A stretch of 64,000 bases of DNA from Zychaea mexicana (lineage: Eukaryota; Mucoromycota; Mucoromycetes; Mucorales; Lichtheimiaceae). Location of the stretch: NCBI RefSeq assembly GCF_025766255.1, contig NW_026516742.1:148630-212629 (forward strand). The letters are read 5' to 3'. Numbering within the stretch: the stretch's first letter is position 1; each line of letters starts with the position of its first letter. The notes under the pieces are model-generated. The model was not told the origin of the DNA. It did not search any database and saw nothing but the letters and a program-made list of their open reading frames with translations. This document shows positions 57,484 through 64,000 of this stretch, piece after piece. The position numbers were made by a program, and so were the translations under genes.

Positions 57484-57659
57484 CGTCCGAGATAGCAAAT
57501 GCTAACGCTATACAAGCATAAACCGACACTACCATAACACGAAGCACGACACCCGCATTGTATCGAAACCGAATAATATAAATATCTGTACATCTCCAAA
57601 CCATCCGTCTTCATTAATCTAATCGTCACAATAAACCTTTTCTTCTTACGAAATCGACC

Positions 57660-58271
57660 ATGCCCTACAACAGCTACCCCTCGCCATCCTATTCCCCATC
57701 GTCCTTGTTCGACTCTCCCCCCTCAACGACAACTGCTTCATCGGCACCGACACCCGACCAAATATCGGAATGGGATAAGCCTGTCGAGTTGCCCATTCAT
57801 ACTCACCAAGATCACGCCGACGAGCCACCAAAGTACCAACCGAACCCAACCGCACCTTGCCTTGTTGACTGTAGCGGTGGCAAACTTGTTTATCGATTAT
57901 ACGACCCCGACTTTGTACCGCCGCCCTTATATCCAGAATCCAAGGACCTCCGAGTCGAAATGGGATATTTCTTTGACCTCACCCAAGAGTGCGTTGCCCA
58001 ACATATCAACCACCGCAAAGCCAAGGAAAAGCTGGCTACTGCCCGCCGTCTCCTCGCTCACCGCATCGCCGTCCGTTTGTCTGCCGTCCTCCGGCGTTAC
58101 CGGGATGAAGCTGCGCGCCAGCGCGTTATCCGTCGCTATATCCACTTGCACATACACGACACGTTTATTTCGACCGACGAATCACTTTTCTCCCTTATAA
58201 ACATCTATTATAACAAGATGCTCGGGGATGGTCTGCCCGCAGACATGGCCGCCCGGGACGTGCGGATCTAA
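57660..58271 (+). CDS. Accessory ORF 4 of the retrotransposon, unknown function
   Basis: A 203-codon frame ending 13 bases before the 3' LTR. The first 60 residues are Ser/Pro/Thr-rich; the middle has VDCSGGKLVYRLYDPDFVPP and the rest is strongly helical and basic (AKEKLATARRLLAHRIAVRL, RRYRDEAARQRVIRRYIHLH). No recognised domain, signal peptide or membrane helix. Position between integrase and the LTR is where some gypsy elements keep envelope-like or other extra genes. Confidence 0.65.
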   Translation: MPYNSYPSPSYSPSSLFDSPPSTTTASSAPTPDQISEWDKPVELPIHTHQDHADEPPKYQPNPTAPCLVDCSGGKLVYRLYDPDFVPPPLYPESKDLRVEMGYFFDLTQECVAQHINHRKAKEKLATARRLLAHRIAVRLSAVLRRYRDEAARQRVIRRYIHLHIHDTFISTDESLFSLINIYYNKMLGDGLPADMAARDVRI

Positions 58272-58284
58272 AGCCAGGGGGCTA

Positions 58285-58787
58285 TGTAGTGACAATTCCC
58301 CGCTTACAATAAAGATTTCTTTCTTGCCACCATACTCGATTTCGTCCACATAAATTCGCGCACTCTTATTGGTTCCTTGCTAATGTCAACTTGGTATTTG
58401 CTTTTATCACATTAGCATTAGCTCTTATCACATTAGCATTAGCTTTTATCACATTAGCATTAGCTTTTGTCGCATTAGCATTAGTAAACCACGAATCACA
58501 TAGCTAGAAACCGACACATCAATTAGTATAAATAGCCCCTTTCTTTCCATTCGATTTCAGTTCAGTTCATCTCTTATCTCTTTTTCTTAACTCTTCTTCT
58601 TAATAAAGAATCTCTTAAGTGGCTTTCGGACGTAAACATTCCCGAATCTTGAACTCCCACTTCTTCTTTCTACTTCTCATCAGATCAGCTTTGATAGCTC
58701 ATTTAAGGCCCATAAATTGCCTTTTTCCTTTATTCTCACTTCATTTCCATTGTATCCAGAGTATAGCCGATGCTCTGCGATACTACA
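58285..58787 (+). repeat. 3' LTR
   Basis: 503 bp, matching the 5' LTR except for four substitutions seen by eye, each C to T or G to A relative to the 5' copy. It is preceded by CCAGGGGGCTA, a short polypurine-like tract. Confidence 0.93.
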
Positions 58788-58791
58788 ATAC

Positions 58792-58833
58792 ATAAAGAAC
58801 CAATTTTACAAGGTTTTTTACATGGTTCTTTAT
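58792..58833 (+). other. Perfect 11-bp-stem hairpin next to the 3' LTR
   Basis: ATAAAGAACCA (58792-58802) is the exact reverse complement of TGGTTCTTTAT (58823-58833), with a 20-base AT-rich loop. It sits at the edge of the second AT-rich block. Confidence 0.7.
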
Positions 58834-58933
58834 TTAATGTAATTTCAGTGCAGTAAGAAGTATTTTTGGATTAAAGAAAGAATATAGAGACATTTAAAAC
58901 TCCGCTAAAGTTAATTAATAAATTTATTTCTTC

Positions 58934-58941
58934 AAAATTGA
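58934..58941 (+). promoter_or_regulatory. AAAATTGA motif upstream of the ISXO2-like transposase
   Basis: AAAATTGA followed by a T run, 39 bases before the ATG at 58981. Same octamer and same T-run context as the Rep/DDE element ends. Confidence 0.45.
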
Positions 58942-58980
58942 ATTTTTTTTAATTATAAAAATAAACATCATAATATTGTT

Positions 58981-60038
58981 ATGCATAAAATAATAAATGA
59001 AAAAAATAAAGAAGAAAAAAAAGAAGATAATAAAAACTACTTTTATGAACAAGAGGTAAATAAAAAATTATATACTACAATAAAATTGCCATCATTATAT
59101 GAATTATATCCTTATTTTTTAGATGAAGAAGAAGCAATTAATTATCTATTAAAAATGAATATATTAAGAAAATATGAAAAATGTCCAAAGTGTAGTAATA
59201 AAGTACATTATGAAAATAAACAGAAAAGATATCATTGTTCATGGTATCAATGTAAGAAATCATTATCAATTTTTCAAGATACAATATTTTATAATGCAAA
59301 GTTACCAATTAATAAAATTTTATTTCTATTATATGAATTTTTAAAAAAAACATCACGAGATAGTGCTGCTGTTACTGTTGGTATTACACATATTACAACA
59401 ACTTATTATTATAAAAAATTTAGAGAACAACTTTCAATCTATGCAGTTGATAATATAAAAAATAACTTACTAGGTGGTAAAAATGAAACTGTTGAGATAG
59501 ATGAATCGTATTTTTGTAAAAGAAAGTATAATAAAGGTCATCATGTAAGTGGAATATGGGTTCTTAGTGGTATTCAGAGAGGTACAAAAAAAATATTTAC
59601 TATTCCTGTTAAAAACGTAATAAAGAGACATTATTATATCAAATAAAAATATATGTTAAACCAGAAACAAGAATTATAACAGATTTTTAGAAAGGGTATA
59701 TTGATTTAAAAGATAATAATTATATTCATGATAAAGTTAATCATAAAAAAAATTTTAAAATAAAAGGTACTGATAATCATACTAATACAATAGAAGGTAT
59801 CTGGAATGGCTTAAAGATGAACATAATACCACAACATAGGACTAGAAAATATTTATTTGAACATTTATTAGAGCAACAGTGGAGAATGAATAATAAGCAT
59901 AAAAACTTATGGATAGAGTATTTTAAATATATTAAGTTTTCTAATAAAGTACTAAAAAAATATAAAGTAATAAAGCTTGATAATATTTTAAAGAATAATA
60001 AAATAGCTATTGCTAGGTCAGTTGAAATTAAAATTTGA
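58981..60038 (+). pseudogene. ISXO2/IS1595-like (Merlin-type) transposase, broken
   Basis: The first frame (221 codons) has an N-terminal zinc ribbon (CPKCSNKVHY...CSWYQCKKSLS) followed by IFQDTIFYNAKLP, typical of the ISXO2-like family. The first catalytic Asp is in ETVEIDESYF. Near 59635 the frame shifts; the continuation holds the second Asp in RIITDF, directly followed by a stop (TAG at 59688-59690) where a Trp is usual. It then has GYIDLKDNN and the final Glu in HTNTIEGIWNGLK, running to 60038. One frameshift and one nonsense codon inactivate it. Eukaryotic Merlin transposons and bacterial IS1595 elements share this fold. Confidence 0.8.
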
Positions 60039-60086
60039 AATATATATTGTAATGAATAATAAATTACATTTTTAAATGATTATTAT

Positions 60087-60094
60087 AAAATTGA
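60087..60094 (+). promoter_or_regulatory. AAAATTGA motif upstream of the 93-codon ORF
   Basis: Exact octamer ending 20 bases before the ATG at 60115. Confidence 0.4.
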
Positions 60095-60114
60095 ATTCTC
60101 TATTATAAAATAAA

Positions 60115-60396
60115 ATGAATATATTATATCTTCATGAGATAGATGAAAAGTTAATGCAAAATATAAAAAGAAGCTGTATTATTAAGGATATGAAAAAGAA
60201 TAATATATATGAATATAAAATTATTAAAGAAGATAACAACTTTTTTATATATAGAAGAAAAGAAAATATATTGTCAAATCAAAAGTTAGTTTATAAATTT
60301 AAATCATATAATAAAAATATAGTTCTTAATAAAAAAAGAAAAGAAATAGATACTGATATTATTGAAAGAAAAATAAAAAAAATAAAATTAGATTAA
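60115..60396 (+). CDS. Small Lys/Asn/Ile-rich hypothetical protein
   Basis: 93 codons starting MNILYLHEIDEKLMQNIKRS. Composition is dominated by Lys, Asn and Ile, as expected from the AT content. No domain is recognised. Its exact AAAATTGA upstream and position between two better-supported ORFs are the main arguments that it is real. Confidence 0.4.
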   Translation: MNILYLHEIDEKLMQNIKRSCIIKDMKKNNIYEYKIIKEDNNFFIYRRKENILSNQKLVYKFKSYNKNIVLNKKRKEIDTDIIERKIKKIKLD

Positions 60397-60466
60397 TATT
60401 TATATCTGTATTCTTAAAAAATTTAAAAAAATTATAAAATTTCTACTATATCTCTAAATAATATAT

Positions 60467-60808
60467 TCAATCCGTATTTTTTTCTATTTTCTTAGAAATT
60501 GGTTTATGTTCTTTACTATGTTTAGAACATAAAAAATCTTTTTTTCCATTTAATAAATTTGTTCTAATTTTTTTGGCACAGAATTCACCATCTCTTTTTC
60601 CTTTTTTAATTTTATGGACACAGTATACCTCGTCCATATGAAGATAAAGAAAATGATCATTTAAAAATATTTCCTTTATCCTTTTTTCTACTTTTTTTAT
60701 TATATTTTTTTCTATATCATTGTCTATTAATAATATCTGTAAATTTTCTATCAAACTATTTCTAAGTTTGATAAAATCAAGAGGCAGGGAATCATTGAGA
60801 GCAACCAT
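60467..60808 (-). CDS. Small protein with giant-virus-type zinc ribbon
   Basis: 113 codons. After a helical N-terminal half (DFIKLRNSLIENLQILLIDN) comes a Cys/His module: EVYCVHKIKKGKRDGEFC, then after seventeen residues FLCSKHSKEH. Cys...G.R.G..C...C..H modules of this kind are frequent in small ORFs of nucleocytoplasmic large DNA viruses and in some phages, to my knowledge. The function is unknown; zinc binding is likely. It faces the ISXO2-like unit and ends about 70 bases from the 93-codon ORF. Confidence 0.55.
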   Translation of the reverse strand: MVALNDSLPLDFIKLRNSLIENLQILLIDNDIEKNIIKKVEKRIKEIFLNDHFLYLHMDEVYCVHKIKKGKRDGEFCAKKIRTNLLNGKKDFLCSKHSKEHKPISKKIEKNTD

Positions 60809-60829
60809 TTTCTTTTTCCTTTTGAATGA

Positions 60830-61508
60830 TTTATTTTTATATAAAAATAAAATTCAATTTGTAACTATTTTAAATTTTTGTTACCCCCAAAAATTTTGTT
60901 AATAATAGTTTTTATATGAAAACAGTTGGTAATGCATATACCCCACTCTAGGTAATATTCAATATATTCTTTTTCATTAAATATCTTTTTAATTATATTC
61001 ATAAATAAAATTGGATCCACTATTTAAAATAAACTCTTATAATGATTAAATTTAATTCGCTTATATGCAATAAATATAGGATCATATATAATATTTCTAA
61101 TTTTTAACTTGTAAATTTTAATATGCTTCTTTACAATATAATGCTTACCATGGCGCATATGCATTGAGAAACATTCCATATTATATAACTTTAAATTTAT
61201 CCTTTAATTTTTCTATTTTTAAAGTTTTTTGACAATTTTAAATACTAAAATATATTTATTTTTTATTAATCTTTTAATTATTATTATTGTTTTAAAGCTG
61301 TTATTATCTTAAAATCTCATTTTATCTTTTAAACTTAAATTATATTTAATAAGTTTAAACCCCGCAACTACTTTGAAATACCCAATGTCTGTACTATGTT
61401 TCTCATTACCAACTGTTTTTATATAAAAACTATTGGCAACAAATTTTTTGTTGGTAACAAAAATTTAAAATGGTTGTTAATTAATTTTAATTTTTATATA
61501 AATCTTTT
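60830..61508. repeat. Imperfect ~105-bp inverted repeat around a 469-bp spacer
   Basis: The left arm (60830-60934) and right arm (61404-61508) are reverse complements with scattered mismatches; the inner 67 bases match best. Shared landmarks are TAGTTTTTATAT.AAAACAG, TTGGTAATG and ATTTTAAATTTTTGTTAC. The spacer has no coding frame. The structure resembles a MITE or the ends of a small non-autonomous element. Confidence 0.75.
60854..60860 (-). promoter_or_regulatory. AAATTGA (one mismatch to AAAATTGA) upstream of the zinc-ribbon ORF
   Basis: On the minus strand CAAATTGAATT lies 45 bases before the ATG of the 60808 ORF. It matches seven of the eight motif bases. Confidence 0.3.
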
Positions 61509-62204
61509 GAGAATATTACAGAATAATATTATTTTGTTTTTTTCCTTTAAAGACCTTTGGGTCTGAGTAAAATATGTTTAGAGTATTAAAGAAAATATTT
61601 TAATAAGAAAAAGAAAAAAAGAAATTGGATATTTATTGTTGAAATAATTTAGAAATGATATTCATCATTTTTAAATCTATTGCATCATAACAATATTTTA
61701 AATTTCAAAAACCTCTAAATATTATTGTAAATAAAATTTTTATTATAAATTATTTAATTATTTATTTTTCAATTATTTCCATAAAAAGAAATATTTCCTT
61801 TTATAGTAATTACCATATATATTTTATAAAACTTAAGATCCTCGATCTTTCAAACAATTAATCTAACATAACAACCAATGTCAAAATAAAAACAAATATT
61901 TTTATTTTTCCTACCAGTTAATATATATTGACAAATAAAAATAAAATAAATGATCATATGATCATTTTATTTTACCAATGAAATTTTTAATTTCAGTTTT
62001 TTTATTAGTCAAATATTAATAAATATATTTTAAGAATAATTTTATTTATTTCTACTAGTTGGATATATTCATTAGAATACTCAATTAAAAATATATAGTT
62101 GATTCGTAATTATTCCATTGATTTATATTTATTTAAAAAACATTATGATGTTTATACAGGATTTTTCATCTCCTAGCGGACGTTTGAACTTTTATTTAGG
62201 CAGA
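61509..62204. other. AT-rich DNA without genes
   Basis: Very AT-rich and without a frame of useful length. A palindrome AAATGATCATATGATCATTT lies at about 61948-61967. Confidence 0.5.
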
Positions 62205-62700
62205 GTGGACATGAATGTTAATCTGAGTAGACATGAATGAAAATCGAACTGGATATGAATGAAAATTGATCTGGACATGAATAAAAATCGAGCTGGACAT
62301 GAATGAAAATCGAACTAGACATGAATGAAAATCGAGCTGGACATGAATGAAAATCGAGCTGGACATGAATGAAAATCGAGCTGGACATGAATGAAAATCG
62401 AGCTGGACATGAATAAAGATTGATCTGGACATGAATATAGATTGATCTGGACATGAATAAAGATTGATCTGGACATGAATAAAGATTGATCTGGACATGA
62501 ATAAAGATCGATCTGGACATAATAAAGATTGATCTGGACATGAATAAGGATCGACCTAGATATGAATTAAAATCAATCTGGACATGAGTAAAATCAATCT
62601 GGACAAGATAATAATCAATCTGTACATTAATGAAAATCAATCTGGACAAGAATAATAATCAATCCAAACACAAATGATAGACAACCTGGACATAATAACA
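62205..62700. repeat. 22-bp minisatellite, about 22 units
   Basis: The unit is of the type CTGGACATGAATGAAAATCG plus AG (22 bp), with best-kept units at 62270-62420 and drifting ones towards 62700. Two minus-strand frames stay open through the array as 22-residue repeats (three 22-bp units per protein repeat), but no start signal or domain supports a gene. Confidence 0.92.
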
Positions 62701-63818
62701 GTCAGCCTGGACATAGTTTTAGTCAACTAAGACTTCAAAAAAGTTGAAGAAGTAGATAATATATTAAGTGTAGCAGAGCAGATCAGCAGAATTTGTAAGT
62801 ACTTAAGATTTTAAATTCAAGTCAAGACATAATAAAAGTTAAGTAGTACAAAGCCAAAGTCAAGTAAGATATAGTATGGCTGTTTCACTCGTGATAGGAA
62901 GCTTTCAGGCTAACGTACAGGAAATGGCAAGAGTGCGTTAGAGACTCACTGTGTGCACAAGCCTACTATTTTACTGTGGGAACAGCGTCTGAACGTTAAA
63001 TTGGAGGGTGGTGGCTGAGGTAGGTGGAAAGTGTGGGGTTTGTTAGCGGAAGCAGGGAGGAAAAAACAACAACAACCAAAGATCCGTTTTTTTTTTCTCA
63101 TTACCATTCGCCTTGCAAATCAACAGCTGCGACGCACACTTGTAAATGGCTCCTACTCTCTTCACGATGAATAGAAACAAAACGGCACAATCCACAGATT
63201 TCTTGAAAAACGAAATGAAGGTAATTGTTTTCTTAAAAAAAGCACGTGCTCAAGATTTGTAAGGAGTAGACCGCCGTTACTGCTCAAAAAACGCCGGGTA
63301 AGTGAACAAGGGAAGGAAAAGGTTATCGGTTGTGCTTGGGGTATAGCTTTAGTGGACATATGCTCATTCAGAATTACTGTTTCTTTCTCTTTTTCTCTGT
63401 ATATACTTGATGCACCATCTTGCACCATTCCAACTTAAAACTTACGTGCGTAATACAACATCGTCTTCGACTCGCATAATCGATTCGTACTCACAACAAC
63501 AACGACGCAACAATCTTTTTCTCCATTACTCAAACACAATTATATACAACATGACGCTGATCCGCCATTGGCTTGCAAAACATACAACCTGACGCGATTA
63601 CTTTGCTCCTTTTGCATATACCAACATTAACATCGCCGGTCTTGATGGATAAATGAGCTGTAGATAGCTGGAAGGATAACTGACGGGTTTCTTTCCTTTT
63701 GTGTTGATGTGGATTGGATGAAAATAAAGTATGATGACCGTTATATAAGAAAGATAACAAAGAAGGTTTTACAAGAGTTATACAAGTGCGAAGGATGTTG
63801 TTTCGTGGATACGGATGG
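62701..63818. other. Intergenic region, no supported gene
   Basis: Composition returns to host-like. Frames at 63162-63428 (-) and 63407-63592 (+) lack domains and overlap each other; I do not call them. This stretch is the 3' flank of the gene entering from the right edge. Confidence 0.45.
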
Positions 63819-64000
63819 TTATTGTAATTTTTGACATTGCGTGGCAGAGCGTCTGGTGCCATTCACAGTCTCGCGTTTGTGAGCCCATTTGTATCCACAC
63901 AATTCCGAGATGCGATCCTTGAAGATCTGCCATTGAGCAGCAGGAACGCACACGATTTCATCAGGAATGAGTGCAAGAACGCCAGGTACAGTCGAGTGAG
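63819..64000 (-). CDS. C-terminal end of an unidentified gene (runs off the window)
   Basis: A minus frame open from the window edge for 59 codons to TAA at 63819-63821 reads PGVLALIPDEIVCVPAAQWQ, then FKDRISELCGYKWAHKRETV and a tail ending ATQCQKLQ. The composition is host-like and protein-like, with spaced Cys, Trp and basic residues. No start is visible within the window. The frame in the other phase that spans this position is a shadow. Family not recognised. Confidence 0.4.
   Translation of the reverse strand, partial: HSTVPGVLALIPDEIVCVPAAQWQIFKDRISELCGYKWAHKRETVNGTRRSATQCQKLQ

Larger units (their letters stand above)
49783..58787 (+). mobile_element. Ty3/gypsy LTR retrotransposon with extra ORFs
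   Basis: Two 503-bp direct LTRs with TG...CA ends flank gag-pol, a separate integrase ORF and two additional ORFs. All coding frames are open, and the LTRs differ at only four positions that I could find, so the insertion is young. Domain order protease-RT-RNase H-integrase defines the Ty3/gypsy group. No clean 5-bp target duplication is seen (TATAT before, ATACA after). Confidence 0.93.
58834..60860. mobile_element. Second AT-rich element: ISXO2-like transposase with two small ORFs
   Basis: Composition is extremely AT-rich and codon use is almost wholly A/T-ending, unlike host genes and the retrotransposon. Three ORFs, two + and one -, are each preceded within 20-45 bp by AAAATTGA (one with a single mismatch). 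Ends are not defined; an inverted repeat begins at about 60830. Treating these as one element is inference. Confidence 0.5.

Noticed and set aside
62196..62649. Two long minus frames across the minisatellite as repeat-protein genes
   Set aside because: More than one frame is open only because the 22-bp unit lacks stops; no start context, signal or domain supports translation.
62205..62700. Possible CRISPR array
   Set aside because: Units are contiguous 22-bp tandem repeats with no unique spacers, in a eukaryotic genome.

Overview
The window looks like nuclear chromosomal DNA of an early-diverging filamentous fungus, most likely Mucoromycota. The host genes have many short GT-AG introns, often with a CTAAC/CTAAT branch site, and encode fungal proteins (GUP1-type acyltransferase, RAD50, bZIP factor, F-box/LRR protein, a very large Sel1-repeat protein). 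The transposon families are also typical of such genomes. Species cannot be fixed from sequence alone.

Layout. 1-26.4 kb is the host-gene block: the 3' end of a DUF1479 gene, GUP1-like MBOAT, a CCDC82-like DUF4211 protein with a PIP box, a 1,784-residue Sel1 protein (all +), then bZIP, RAD50 and F-box/LRR genes (all -). 26.4-38.9 kb is gene-poor, with decayed coding relics, small repeats, a GC-richer island and one plausible single-exon gene. 38.87-41.45 kb is a complete DDE transposon with 23-bp inverted ends and a one-intron transposase. 41.45-49.8 kb holds two same-orientation copies of a strikingly AT-rich element. It encodes a circular-virus-type replication protein (HUH endonuclease plus SF3 helicase). 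The fuller copy also carries, convergently, a Harbinger/IS5-like DDE transposase with a C-terminal chromodomain. Two unrecognised host ORFs lie between the copies. 49.78-58.79 kb is a 9-kb Ty3/gypsy retrotransposon with 503-bp LTRs, a separate integrase ORF and two extra ORFs. 58.79-62.1 kb is a second kind of AT-rich element: a broken ISXO2/IS1595-type (Merlin-like) transposase, a small ORF, a zinc-ribbon ORF of a type common in giant DNA viruses, and a 105-bp inverted repeat. A 22-bp minisatellite follows, and the last C-terminal exon of an unidentified gene closes the window.

Most notable. (1) Rep and a chromodomain DDE transposase sit together in one compact element. (2) The octamer AAAATTGA, identical to the Mimivirus early promoter, lies 20-91 bp upstream of four ORFs in the AT-rich blocks (five with one mismatch), on both strands. 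Together these suggest an endogenised virus-like or virophage/transpoviron-like mobile element family. That is an inference; identities, exact ends and activity need database and transcript checks.
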